Shown: positions 1 to 7,934 of the stretch, piece by piece
How the letters are laid out: each line of letters begins with the position of its first letter
Numbering within the stretch: position 1 is the stretch's first letter
Source: Actinomadura sp. J1-007
GTDB lineage: Bacteria > Actinomycetota > Actinomycetes > Streptosporangiales > Streptosporangiaceae
Assembly: GCF_009793335.1 (NCBI RefSeq)
Contig: NZ_WING01000002.1
Span: forward strand, 1,364,001 to 1,428,000
Length of the DNA: 64,000 bases
Direction of reading: 5' to 3'
Notes under the pieces: model-generated
The model's input: only the letters and a program-made list of their open reading frames with translations
Databases searched by the model: none
Told to the model about the DNA's origin: nothing
Made by a program: the position numbers and the translations under genes

Positions 1-667
1 ACACCGACAGGCTGATCCGCAGCGCCATCAGGATGCTCGGCAGCGCGCTCGGCACGATCACCGCCGCCGCGAGCCTCGGCCCGCGCAGCCCGAACCCGCG
101 CGCCGCCTCCACCACCTTGCGGTCCACGCCGCGCACGCCGAGGTAGGTGTAGGCGTACATCGGCGCGACCGCCGCCACGGCGATGAGCAGCACCTTGAAC
201 GTCTCGCCGACCCCGAACCAGGAGATGAACAGCGGCACCAGCGCGAGGAACGGCACGGCCCGCTTCATCTGCATCACCGGGTCCACCAGCTCCTCGCCGA
301 GCGCCGACAGGCCCGCCGCGACGCCGAGGACCAGCCCGGCGCCCGCGCCGATCAGCACGCCGAGCGCCGCGCGGCGGCCGGAGGCGAGCAGGAAGTCGCC
401 GAGCTGCCCGGTCGAGGCCAGCTCCCGCAGCGCGCCGGCCACCGCGCCCGGCCCGGCGAGCACGTCCTCGGGGATCCGGCCGCTGGACGAGCCGTACCAC
501 CAGGCGGCGACCAGCAGCAGCGGCACCGCCGCGCGGACGGCGAGGGAGACGCCGGGGCGGCGGGGCCGCGACCCGAGCCGTTCGGGAGGACGCAGGTCCG
601 CGGCGCCGTCGTCGCTCGCGGCGACGGCCGGTACGGACGGGGAGGCAGGGGACTTCTCCAGCGTCAC
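1..667 (-). CDS. ABC transporter permease, SsuC/TauC type (3' end cut by window edge)
   Basis: Inner-membrane permease of an ABC importer of the sulfonate/taurine/nitrate class. Read leftwards from a GTG at 667, the frame is open to the window edge (222 codons), so the C-terminus is missing. The middle carries the family signature: a cytoplasmic stretch with VDPVMQMKRAVPFLALVP followed by an FISWFGVGE-like helix and the EAARGFG loop that docks on the ATPase. The N-terminal 30 residues are charged and proline-rich before the first membrane segment. The GTG overlaps the TGA of the upstream binding-protein gene by four bases (GTGA), so the two are co-translated. The ATPase partner is presumably beyond the left edge. 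The substrate cannot be read from the sequence. Confidence 0.85.
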   Translation of the reverse strand, partial: MTLEKSPASPSVPAVAASDDGAADLRPPERLGSRPRRPGVSLAVRAAVPLLLVAAWWYGSSSGRIPEDVLAGPGAVAGALRELASTGQLGDFLLASGRRAALGVLIGAGAGLVLGVAAGLSALGEELVDPVMQMKRAVPFLALVPLFISWFGVGETFKVLLIAVAAVAPMYAYTYLGVRGVDRKVVEAARGFGLRGPRLAAAVIVPSALPSILMALRISLSV

Positions 668-1749
668 GACGGCCCTCCCGACGGCGAGGAGGACGCCGGG
701 GACGGCGGCGCGGCGCCGTTCCCGCGCAGGTCGAAGATGACGTCCTGCGGGCGGATGTCGGCGGGCAGCACGCCGTAGGCGCGGAACACGTCGTTCACGG
801 ACCGGACGTACGCGGCGTCGCCCTTCCCCGCCGGGCGCGGGACGTTCTGGTAGCGGGCCTTGGCGAGGTCGTCGTCGAGGCGCGCGCCCGACACCGCCGA
901 GGGGCCTTTCTTCAGGAAGACGTTCTGGAACCTGCCCGGGTCCTGCTTCTCCTGCCGCGTCAGCTCGCCCAGCACGTCGAGGAACGCCGACACCGCGCGC
1001 GGGTGCCGGTCGAGCAGCTCGGTGCGGGCCGCCCAGATGTTGACGTCCCGGTCCGGGAGGTCGCGGCCGTGCACGAGCACCCGCGCGCCCTTCGCGACGA
1101 CCTGCGGGTAGGCGTCCACGATGGCCCACCAGGCGTCCACCTTGCCCGTCGCGAACGCCGACGCGCCCTGGATCGGGTTGAGGTAGACCCGCTTCACCCG
1201 GTCGGCGGGGATCCCGGCCTGCTTGAGCGCGAGCAGCAGCAGGTACTCGCCGCGCCCGCCCTTGTTGACCGCGACCTGCTTGCCGACCAGGTCGCGGACG
1301 GACCGCGCGGGGCTGTCCGCGGGCACGACCAGGCCGTCCTCGTAGGGCGCGGCCCGGTCGGCCACGGGGTCGGTGAACGCGAAGATCTTGATGTCGCGGC
1401 CGTTGGCCAGGTAGCCGAGCGCGGGGGAGACCGCGCCCTCCAGCACGTTCACCGAGCCCGAGCGCACCGCGTCGATCGTCGCGGTGAACGAGGCGTACGA
1501 CCCGCCCCACTCGACCCGGGCCCCGGCCGCCCTCAGCCGCCGCTCCAGGATGCCCTCCCGTTTGGCGTAGGCGAGCACGCCCGCGTTGCCGGGGTCCTTC
1601 AGCCTGATCACCGCGGCGCCGGGGCCGCCGCCCGCGCCGCCCGCCGTCGCCGACCCGCCGCAGGCGGCGGTGAGGCAGAGCAGCGCGGCGGCCAGCGCGG
1701 CCGCCGCGGGGCGGGCCGCGACGCGTGGTCGAGGTCGGGGTGTCGGCAT
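664..1749 (-). CDS. ABC transporter substrate-binding lipoprotein, SsuA/TauA/NitT type
   Basis: Exported binding protein of 361 aa. The N-terminus is an arginine-rich n-region, a hydrophobic core and a lipobox (LTAAC, Cys about residue 30), so it should be lipid-anchored outside the cell. A Gly/Ala linker precedes a NMT1/SsuA-like fold, with DLVGKQVAVNKGGRGEYLL and DAWWAIVDAYPQ typical of aliphatic-sulfonate/nitrate binding proteins. The C-terminus is a Ser/Pro tail. It overlaps the permease start by four bases. Proximity to the hydroxyproline operon, transcribed divergently, could mean uptake of a related compound, but family members bind sulfonates, nitrate or thiamine precursors, so the ligand is unknown. 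Confidence 0.85.
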   Translation of the reverse strand: MPTPRPRPRVAARPAAAALAAALLCLTAACGGSATAGGAGGGPGAAVIRLKDPGNAGVLAYAKREGILERRLRAAGARVEWGGSYASFTATIDAVRSGSVNVLEGAVSPALGYLANGRDIKIFAFTDPVADRAAPYEDGLVVPADSPARSVRDLVGKQVAVNKGGRGEYLLLLALKQAGIPADRVKRVYLNPIQGASAFATGKVDAWWAIVDAYPQVVAKGARVLVHGRDLPDRDVNIWAARTELLDRHPRAVSAFLDVLGELTRQEKQDPGRFQNVFLKKGPSAVSGARLDDDLAKARYQNVPRPAGKGDAAYVRSVNDVFRAYGVLPADIRPQDVIFDLRGNGAAPPSPASSSPSGGPS

Positions 1750-1810
1750 GGTGATGCGCCCTTCGAGGAGGTCCGAGCGCCCCGGCGGAACGCGCCGGGG
1801 GATATTTCCG

Positions 1811-1840
1811 ATAATTCCGGTAGGGAAACCCGGAAGTCAA
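1811..1840 (-). promoter_or_regulatory. Candidate promoter for the ABC importer genes
   Basis: On the minus strand TTGACT (1840-1835) lies 18 bases before AATTAT (1816-1811), a good fit to a housekeeping promoter and the only one seen upstream of the lipoprotein start at 1749. The operator at 1875-1892 is about 35 bases upstream of this -35 box, so the neighbouring regulator could touch it but would not block it directly. Confidence 0.5.
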
Positions 1841-1868
1841 GTGAGCGGGCCGGGATTGCGGGCGGACC

Positions 1869-1892
1869 TATACTCGTTCGGTAAAGCGAACG
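1869..1892 (+). promoter_or_regulatory. -10 box and palindromic operator of the XRE-cupin regulator gene
   Basis: TATACT (1869-1874) is followed immediately by a perfect six-base inverted repeat, CGTTCG-GTAAAG-CGAACG (1875-1892), over the expected transcription start. A nearly identical palindrome sits in the same position relative to the -10 of the dehydrogenase operon at 2642-2659. The shared site suggests the XRE-cupin protein binds both and autoregulates. No convincing -35 box was seen. Confidence 0.6.
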
Positions 1893-1941
1893 TCGGCCGT
1901 CCGGCCGGGTTCGGCGGGCGAGACGGGACGAGGGGACGGGC

Positions 1942-2586
1942 GTGGTCGCGTCAGGCGAGTCGGTGCGGGAGGGCGGCGAGGCGGCGGGCGAGTCGATCCG
2001 GGACATGCTGGCCGCCAACCTGAGGCGGGCCCGGAGCGAGCTCGGCCTGTCGCTGTCGGAGCTGTCCCGCCGGTCCAGGATCGGCAAGGCCACGCTGTCC
2101 CAGCTGGAGTCGGGCGCGGGCAACCCGACGATCGAGACGGTGTTCAGCCTGTCGCGCGCCCTGGAGGTGCCGATCTCCGACCTGCTCGACCAGCGCCGCC
2201 CGGCCGGGCTCACCGTGGTCCGCGGCGCGGGCGTCGAGGTGCTGCGCGGCGAGGGCGTCGACCTGCGCCCGCTGCGCGGGCTGGAGTCCGGCGACGCGAT
2301 CTTCGAGGTGTACGACCAGCAGGTCAGGGCCGGCGCCCGGCAGGACTCGCTCGGGCACGTCGGGACCGAGCACACGATCGTCCAGGCGGGCCGGCTCGGC
2401 GTTCGGGTCGACGACCGGGAGGTGGAGCTCGGGCCGGGCGACTACGTCGGCTTCGACGCCCGCCTCCCGCACCGCTACACCGCGCTGGAGGGCGTCGTGC
2501 GCTCCGTGCTGCTCCTCCAGTACCGCTCTGACCAGCGGCTTCACTCCTCCCGGCCGCACGCTCCCTCCGCGCCCGGCGAGGGGTGA
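1942..2586 (+). CDS. XRE family transcriptional regulator with C-terminal cupin domain
   Basis: DNA-binding regulator of 214 aa. Residues about 20-80 are a Cro/XRE helix-turn-helix (LRRARSELGLSLSELSRRSR, then KATLSQLESGAGNPTIETV). Residues about 125-195 are a cupin small-molecule sensor ending in a hydrophobic beta strand (HRYTALEGVVRSVLLLQY). The GTG start is preceded by GAGGGGAC. It lies divergent from an ABC importer and upstream of the hydroxyproline catabolic genes, and twin operators before itself and before 2681 make it the likely controller. The effector is probably a pathway intermediate (inference). Confidence 0.88.
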   Translation: MVASGESVREGGEAAGESIRDMLAANLRRARSELGLSLSELSRRSRIGKATLSQLESGAGNPTIETVFSLSRALEVPISDLLDQRRPAGLTVVRGAGVEVLRGEGVDLRPLRGLESGDAIFEVYDQQVRAGARQDSLGHVGTEHTIVQAGRLGVRVDDREVELGPGDYVGFDARLPHRYTALEGVVRSVLLLQYRSDQRLHSSRPHAPSAPGEG

Positions 2587-2605
2587 GCCCGATCACGATC
2601 GGGCG

Positions 2606-2659
2606 TTGACAGCGCCGCGCCGCGAGTCGTAGTCTCCGAAACGTTCGGTATATCGAACA
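2606..2659 (+). promoter_or_regulatory. Promoter and operator of the hydroxyproline catabolic operon
   Basis: TTGACA (2606-2611), an 18-base spacer and TAGTCT (2630-2635) form a strong promoter. Seven bases later comes CGTTCG-GTATAT-CGAACA (2642-2659), a five-to-six-base inverted repeat matching the palindrome at 1875-1892 in both arms and in the first three spacer bases. Its position across the transcription start suggests a repressor site. The first gene starts at 2681 after a purine-rich ribosome binding site. Confidence 0.65.
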
Positions 2660-2680
2660 CGATGGAGGGGGGACGGCCCG

Positions 2681-3985
2681 ATGGACGCGACGCGGATCGT
2701 GGTGCTGGGCGCCGGGATCATCGGCGCGGCGTGCGCCCGCGAGCTGGCCCTCGCCGGGTTCGCGGTGACCGTCGCCGAACGCGGCGCGCCCGCGGCCGGC
2801 ACCACCGCGCACGGCGAGGGCAACGTCCTGGTCTCCGACAAGGAGCCCGGACCCGAGCTGGAGCTGGCCAAGCTGTCGCGGCGCCTGTGGCCCGAGGTGC
2901 TCGCCGAGATCGCCGACCGCGCCCGCCCGGCCGCCCCCCGCGCCGCCACCCGCACCACCACCCGCACCACCACCCGCACCACCGGTCGTACCGCCGATCC
3001 GGTGGCCGCGGTGGAGTGGGACCCGAAGGGCGGCATCGTGGTCGCCACCACCGGCGACGGCGCCCGCGAGCTGGAACGGTTCGCCGCGGCCCAGCGCGCC
3101 CAGGGCGTCGCCACCGAGACCCTCGACGCCGCCGCGCTCGCCGCCGCCGAGCCGTACGCCACCCGCGACTTCGCCCTCGCCGTCCGCTACCCGCAGGACG
3201 CGCAGGTCCAGCCGTCCGGCGCGGCGGCCGCGCTGCTCGCCGACGCGCTGCGCGCGGGCGCCGTGCTGCGCACCGGCTGCGAGGTGCTCGGCGCCGAGAC
3301 CGCCGGCGGCCGGATCACCGGCGTGCGCACCTCCACCGGGACGATCGGCGCCGACGCCGTCGTCAACGCCGCCGGCCCCTGGGCGGGCGAGACGTCCCGG
3401 CGGCTCGGCGCGCCCGTGGACGTCCGGCCCCGCCGCGGCGAGGTCCTCGTGACCGCGCCGATGCCGCCGACCGTGTTCCACAAGGTGTACGACGCCGACT
3501 ACGTGGGCGCGGTCGGCAGCGGCGCGGGCGACCTCCAGGCGTCCGCCGTCGTCGAGTCCACCCGCGCCGGGACGATCCTGCTGGGCTCCTCGCGCCGCCG
3601 CGTCGGGTTCGACGAGCGGATCCGCCCGGACGTGCTGGCGGTGATCGCGGCGAAGGCGCTGCGGCTGTTCCCGTCCCTCGCGGGCGTGCCCGTCATGCGC
3701 GCCTACGGCGGGTTCCGCCCGTACGTCCCCGACCACCTGCCCGTGATCGGCGCCGACCCGCGCCTGCCCGGCCTGTGGCACGCGACCGGGCACGAGGGCG
3801 CGGGCATCGGCCTGTCGGTCGGCACCGCCCGGATCCTCGCGGACCTGATCCTCGGCCGCGAGCCGGAGATCGACGCCGAGCCGTTCCGCGCGGACCGCCC
3901 CGCCGTCCCGCTGGACCCCGCCGCCGCGTCCGGAACCGCGGCGCCCGCCGAACCGCCCGAGCCTTCCCAGGGAGCGAACCCGTGA
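2681..3985 (+). CDS. FAD-dependent oxidoreductase, D-hydroxyproline dehydrogenase subunit (DAO fold)
   Basis: Catalytic flavoprotein of 434 aa in the D-amino-acid oxidase/glycine oxidase family. Residues 6-17 are the Rossmann motif (VVLGAGIIGAA). The C-terminal FAD-closing segment (RAYGGFRPYVPDHLPVIG, then WHATGHEGAGIGLS) is typical. With the two following genes it forms the alpha-beta-gamma dehydrogenase, like HcnABC or rhizobial HypO/HypY/HypZ, that oxidises cis-4-hydroxy-D-proline to pyrroline-4-hydroxy-2-carboxylate. Two oddities: a Thr/Arg repeat insert at residues 86-106 and an Ala/Pro tail after residue 410. It is the first gene of an overlapping operon; its TGA overlaps the next GTG. 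Confidence 0.85.
   Translation: MDATRIVVLGAGIIGAACARELALAGFAVTVAERGAPAAGTTAHGEGNVLVSDKEPGPELELAKLSRRLWPEVLAEIADRARPAAPRAATRTTTRTTTRTTGRTADPVAAVEWDPKGGIVVATTGDGARELERFAAAQRAQGVATETLDAAALAAAEPYATRDFALAVRYPQDAQVQPSGAAAALLADALRAGAVLRTGCEVLGAETAGGRITGVRTSTGTIGADAVVNAAGPWAGETSRRLGAPVDVRPRRGEVLVTAPMPPTVFHKVYDADYVGAVGSGAGDLQASAVVESTRAGTILLGSSRRRVGFDERIRPDVLAVIAAKALRLFPSLAGVPVMRAYGGFRPYVPDHLPVIGADPRLPGLWHATGHEGAGIGLSVGTARILADLILGREPEIDAEPFRADRPAVPLDPAAASGTAAPAEPPEPSQGANP
2947..2982 (+). repeat. Three perfect 12-bp tandem repeats inside the flavoprotein gene
   Basis: The unit CACCCGCACCAC is present three times head to tail, with degenerate flanks, and encodes a Thr/Arg-rich stretch (about residues 89-101). 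Because the unit is a multiple of three, copy-number changes keep the frame. It lies where related enzymes have an ordinary connecting region, so it is probably a solvent-exposed expanded loop. Confidence 0.85.
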
Positions 3986-4326
3986 GCCCGAGACTCGTCC
4001 CGGCGTCCGCCGACGCCGCCGGCCGCCGCCCGGACGTCCCGCTGCGCATCACCGTGGACGGCGTGCCGTACAACGGCGCGGCGGGCCAGACCATCGCGGG
4101 CGTGCTGCTCGCCGCCGGGCGCCGGTCGTGGCGCAACGGTCCGTCCGGCGCGCCGCGCGGCGTGTTCTGCGGCATCGGCGCCTGCTTCGACTGCCTCGTC
4201 ACCGTCAACGGCGACCGCGACGTGCGCGCCTGCCGCCGCCGCGCCGCCGACGGCGACGCCGTCACCACGCAGTCCCGCGCGGCGGACTCGGCGGACCCGG
4301 CGGGCACGGACGGCGGCGAGCGATGA
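3982..4326 (+). CDS. (2Fe-2S)-binding protein, hydroxyproline dehydrogenase small subunit
   Basis: Small electron-transfer subunit of 114 aa with a plant-type ferredoxin fold. Cys63, Cys68, Cys71 and Cys84 make the C-x4-C-x2-C-x12-C cluster motif (FCGIGACFDCLV). The GTG start overlaps the preceding stop (GTGA) and its own stop overlaps the next ATG (ATGA), so all three subunits are translationally coupled. It matches the HcnA-like gamma subunit of D-hydroxyproline and opine dehydrogenases. Residues 1-20 and the last 18 are low-complexity extensions. Confidence 0.88.
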   Translation: MSPRLVPASADAAGRRPDVPLRITVDGVPYNGAAGQTIAGVLLAAGRRSWRNGPSGAPRGVFCGIGACFDCLVTVNGDRDVRACRRRAADGDAVTTQSRAADSADPAGTDGGER

Positions 4327-5786
4327 CCCGGCACGTCGTGGTCGTCGGCGCGGGGCCCGCGGGCCTCGGGGCCGCCGCCGCAGCGCTGCGGGCCGGGGCG
4401 CGCGTGACCCTCGTCGACTCGGCCGAGCATCCCGGCGGCCAGTACCACCGGATGCTCCCCGACGCCTACCGCGCGGCCCGCCCCGGACGGCTCCACCACG
4501 GCTGGGACGCGTTCGACCGGCTGCGCCGCCGCGTCACCGGGCACCCCCGCTGCGCCTGGTGGCCCGAGACCTCCGTCTGGATGCTGGAACGCTCCGCCCC
4601 CGGTGAGCCGCGCCCGCCGCGCGTCCACGTGCTGCGCGGTCCGGCCGACGGCTCCGGCCGCGAGCGCCGCGTCCTCGAACCCGAGGCGCTCGTCCTCGCG
4701 CCCGGCGCGCACGACCGCGCCCTGCCGTTCCCCGGCTGGGACCTGCCGGGCGTCTTCACCGCGGGCGCGGCGCAGGCCCTGGCGAAGGGCGAACGCGTCG
4801 TTGTCGGCGACCGCGTCGTGGTCGGCGGCGCCGGGCCGTTCCTGCTGCCGGTCGCCGCGTCGCTGCTGGAGGCGGGCGCGTCGGTCGCCGAGGTGCTGGA
4901 GGCCGGGACCGCCGCCGCCGTGGCGCGCGGCTGGGGCCGGCGCCCGTGGGAGCTGGCGTCGCAGGCGGGCAAGGCCGGCGAGCTGGCCGGGTACGCCGCG
5001 CTGCTCGCCCGCCACCGCGTCCCGTACCGGACGGGCCGCGCCGTGATCGAGGCCCGCGGCGACGGACGGGTCGAGGAGGCCGTGACCGCGCGGCTGCGCG
5101 CCGACTGGTCCGTGGTCCCCGGCACCGAGCGGACCGTCACCGCCGACGCGGTCTGCGTGACGCACGGCTTCAGCCCCCAGCTCGAACTCCCCGTCGCCGC
5201 GGGCTGCGCGCTCCGCGCCGGGGCCACGCCCGAGGAGCCGTTCGTCGAGGTGGACGCCGACCAGCTCACCACCGCGCCGGGCGTGTACGCGGCGGGCGAG
5301 GTCACCGGGATCGCCGGGGCGCCCGCCGCCCGCGCCGAGGGCCTGCTCGCCGGCTGGCTCGCGGGCGGCGGCGCGCCGTCCGCGCCGGAGCTGCGGCGGC
5401 TCCGCGCGCGCCGCGACCAGGGCCGCGCGTTCGCCGCCCGGCTCGCCGCCGCCCACCCGGTCGGCGCGGCCTGGCCCGGCTGGCTCCGCCCCGGCACGGT
5501 CGTGTGCCGCTGCGAGGAGACCGACTACGCCGCCCTCTGCCGCGCCGCGGACGACGCGGCGGGCGGCGCGGCGGCCCGCGCCGTCAAGCTCGGCACCCGC
5601 GCGGGCCTCGGCCCCTGCCAGGCCAGGATCTGCGGCCCGACGGTCGCCGAGCTGCTCCGGCGGCGCGCCGCCGGGGCGCCGGGCCGTCCCGCCGAAGGGC
5701 TCGCGCCCGCCACCCCGCATCACCGGCCCGTCGCCCAGCCGATCCGGCTCGGCGAGCTGGCCGAACCCCCGAGAGAAAGCGAGTGA
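4323..5786 (+). CDS. FAD/NAD(P)-binding oxidoreductase with C-terminal BFD-type [2Fe-2S] domain
   Basis: Second flavoprotein subunit (487 aa), HcnB/HypY-like. Residues 5-18 hold the nucleotide-binding motif (VVVGAGPAGLGAA) and a GGQY motif follows. The C-terminal domain has Cys395, Cys397, Cys432 and Cys437 (VCRCEETDY and GPCQARICG), the bacterioferritin-associated-ferredoxin pattern binding a [2Fe-2S] centre. It is thought to pass electrons between the catalytic FAD subunit and the acceptor. The ATG overlaps the previous stop; eight bases separate it from the deaminase gene. The family also includes opine and hydrogen-cyanide synthase subunits; the epimerase and deaminase downstream fix the assignment. 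Confidence 0.87.
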   Translation: MTRHVVVVGAGPAGLGAAAAALRAGARVTLVDSAEHPGGQYHRMLPDAYRAARPGRLHHGWDAFDRLRRRVTGHPRCAWWPETSVWMLERSAPGEPRPPRVHVLRGPADGSGRERRVLEPEALVLAPGAHDRALPFPGWDLPGVFTAGAAQALAKGERVVVGDRVVVGGAGPFLLPVAASLLEAGASVAEVLEAGTAAAVARGWGRRPWELASQAGKAGELAGYAALLARHRVPYRTGRAVIEARGDGRVEEAVTARLRADWSVVPGTERTVTADAVCVTHGFSPQLELPVAAGCALRAGATPEEPFVEVDADQLTTAPGVYAAGEVTGIAGAPAARAEGLLAGWLAGGGAPSAPELRRLRARRDQGRAFAARLAAAHPVGAAWPGWLRPGTVVCRCEETDYAALCRAADDAAGGAAARAVKLGTRAGLGPCQARICGPTVAELLRRRAAGAPGRPAEGLAPATPHHRPVAQPIRLGELAEPPRESE

Positions 5787-5793
5787 GACAGAC

Positions 5794-6780
5794 ATGAGCG
5801 GCGAGAAGAACGGCACCGCTACCGGCACCGGTCCCGCCGGCGGCACCGCCGGCGCCACCGGGCTCGGCGGCGTCATCGTGGCCACCGCGCTGCCGTACCG
5901 GGAGGACGCCTCCGCGCCCGCCGGGCTCGCGGTGGACTACGACGCGTTCGCCGAGCACTGCCGGTGGGTGGTCGCCCGCGGCTGCCGGGGCGTCGGCCCG
6001 AACGGCTCGCTCGGCGAGTACTCCTCCCTCACCGACGAGGAGCGCCGCCGCGTCGCCCGCACCGCGGTCGAGGCGGTCGGGCGGGGCGGCGGCGGGGACG
6101 GCGTGGTCGTCGTCGGCGTGCACGGCCCCGGCGCGCACCAGGCGCGGCACTGGGCGGAGCTGGCCGCCGAGGACGGCGCGGACGGCGTGCTGTGCCTGCC
6201 CCCGACGATGTACCGGGCGAACCCCGGCGAGATCATCGCGCACTACGAGGCCGTCGCCTCCGCGGGCCTGCCGGTCATGGCGTACAACAACCCGATCGAC
6301 ACCAAGGTCGACCTGACCCCGGACCTGCTCGCCGAGATCGCCCAGATCGACAACGTGGTGGCGGTGAAGGAGTTCTCCGGCGACGTCCGCCGCGTCCTGG
6401 AGATCCGCGAGAAGGCCCCGGGCCTGGAGGTGGTCGCGGGCGCCGACGACGTCGCCCTCGAAGCGCTGCTGATGGGCGCCACCGGCTGGTTCGCGGGCTT
6501 CCCCAACATCTTCCCCGCCGAGTCCGCCCGCCTGTACGAGCTGGCGGCGGCCGGGCGGCTGGAGGAGGCGCGGGCATTGTACGAGCCGCTCGTCGCCGCG
6601 TTCCGCTGGGACTCGCGCACCGAGTTCGTCCAGGCGATCAAGCTCGGGATGGAGCGCGTCGGCCGGTACGGCGGCCCGTGCCGCCCGCCGCGCGGCCCCC
6701 TCACCGCCGAGCACCGCGCGGCCGTCACCGCCGACATGGACCGCGCCCTCGCCGCCCTCGACGCGCGCAGGGCCGCCTGA
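5794..6780 (+). CDS. DapA-family lyase, pyrroline-4-hydroxy-2-carboxylate deaminase
   Basis: Class I aldolase-fold enzyme, 328 aa. Lys192 in VAVKEFSGD is the Schiff-base lysine, Tyr164 in AYNNP the proton relay, and GPNGSLGEYSSL the substrate loop of the dihydrodipicolinate-synthase superfamily. In hydroxyproline pathways this family converts pyrroline-4-hydroxy-2-carboxylate to alpha-ketoglutarate semialdehyde, releasing ammonia. A poorly conserved Gly/Thr-rich N-terminus of about 25 residues precedes the fold. The epimerase starts inside its stop codon (TGATG). Without context it could be any DapA homologue; here all neighbours belong to the same pathway. Confidence 0.86.
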   Translation: MSGEKNGTATGTGPAGGTAGATGLGGVIVATALPYREDASAPAGLAVDYDAFAEHCRWVVARGCRGVGPNGSLGEYSSLTDEERRRVARTAVEAVGRGGGGDGVVVVGVHGPGAHQARHWAELAAEDGADGVLCLPPTMYRANPGEIIAHYEAVASAGLPVMAYNNPIDTKVDLTPDLLAEIAQIDNVVAVKEFSGDVRRVLEIREKAPGLEVVAGADDVALEALLMGATGWFAGFPNIFPAESARLYELAAAGRLEEARALYEPLVAAFRWDSRTEFVQAIKLGMERVGRYGGPCRPPRGPLTAEHRAAVTADMDRALAALDARRAA

Positions 6781-7781
6781 TGCGCTCGGTCCGGACGATC
6801 TCCGCGGTCGACTCGCACACCGAGGGGATGCCGACGCGGGTCGTCACCGGCGGCGTCGCGCCGATCCCGGGCGCGACGATGGCCGACCGGCGCCGGTACG
6901 CGATCGAGCACCTCGACGGCCTGCGCCGCTTCCTGATGGACGAGCCGCGCGGGCACGCCGCGATGAGCGGCGCGCTGCTCCAGCCGCCCGCGGACCCCGG
7001 CGCCGACTGGGGCGTGGTCTACGTCGAGGCCAGCGGGTTCCTGCCCATGTGCGGGCACGGCACCATCGGCGTCGCGACCGTCCTCGTGGAGACGGGGATG
7101 GTCGAGGTCACCGAGCCGGAGACGGTCGTGCGGCTGGACGTGCCCGCCGGTCCGGTCGAGGCGCGCGTCGCCGTCCGCGACGGCCGCGCCGAACGGGTGA
7201 CGCTGCGCAACGTCGCCTCGTTCGCCACCGCCCTGGACGCCGCCGTCACCGTGCCCGGCCTCGGCGAGGTCCGCTACGACATGGCGTACGGCGGCAACTT
7301 CTACGCGATCGTCGACCTGGCGTCGGTCGGGCTGCCGTTCGACCGGGCCCGCAAGGACGACATCCTGCGCGCCGGCCTGGACATCATGGCCGCGATCAAC
7401 GAGGCCGACCGGCCCGTCCACCCGGAGGACCCGGGGATCGCGGGCTGCAAGCACGTCCAGTTCCTCGCGCCCGGATCCGACGCGAAGCGCTCGCGCAACG
7501 CGATGGCGATCCACCCCGGCTGGTTCGACCGGTCGCCGTGCGGCACGGGCACGTCCGCGCGGATGGCCCAGCTCCACGCCCGCGGCGAGCTGCCCCTGCA
7601 CACCGACTTCGTGAACGAGTCGTTCATCGGGACGAGCTTCACCGGCCGCCTCACCGGCACCGCCACCGTCGGCGGCGTCCCGGCGGTGGTCCCCGAGTTC
7701 GAGGGCCGGGCGTGGATCACCGGGACGGCCAACTACCTGCTGGACCCGCACGACCCGTTCCCCGAGGGCTTCAAGCTCTGA
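6780..7781 (+). CDS. 4-hydroxyproline epimerase (proline racemase family)
   Basis: First enzyme of the pathway, interconverting trans-4-hydroxy-L-proline and cis-4-hydroxy-D-proline. The 333 aa sequence has both catalytic cysteines of the racemase/epimerase class: Cys91 in FLPMCGHGTIG and Cys254 in RSPCGTGTSA. This separates it from trans-3-hydroxyproline dehydratases, which have threonine at the second position. An early DSHTEGMPTRVV motif is also conserved. It shares one base with the deaminase stop. A stretch of 153 bases without a gene follows before the permease. Confidence 0.9.
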   Translation: MRSVRTISAVDSHTEGMPTRVVTGGVAPIPGATMADRRRYAIEHLDGLRRFLMDEPRGHAAMSGALLQPPADPGADWGVVYVEASGFLPMCGHGTIGVATVLVETGMVEVTEPETVVRLDVPAGPVEARVAVRDGRAERVTLRNVASFATALDAAVTVPGLGEVRYDMAYGGNFYAIVDLASVGLPFDRARKDDILRAGLDIMAAINEADRPVHPEDPGIAGCKHVQFLAPGSDAKRSRNAMAIHPGWFDRSPCGTGTSARMAQLHARGELPLHTDFVNESFIGTSFTGRLTGTATVGGVPAVVPEFEGRAWITGTANYLLDPHDPFPEGFKL

Positions 7782-7934
7782 CCCCCGGGCCGCGGCCTCT
7801 CGCGGCCTCTCGCAGCCCCCCGCACTCCACCGCCGAGCCTCGGCGTGCCCCCGTTCGAAGCGCCGCTCCCGCCGCGGCGCGCCGAGGCCCGGCGCACCGC
7901 GCCGTCACCCCCGCACACCCCCGGAGGGACCTCC

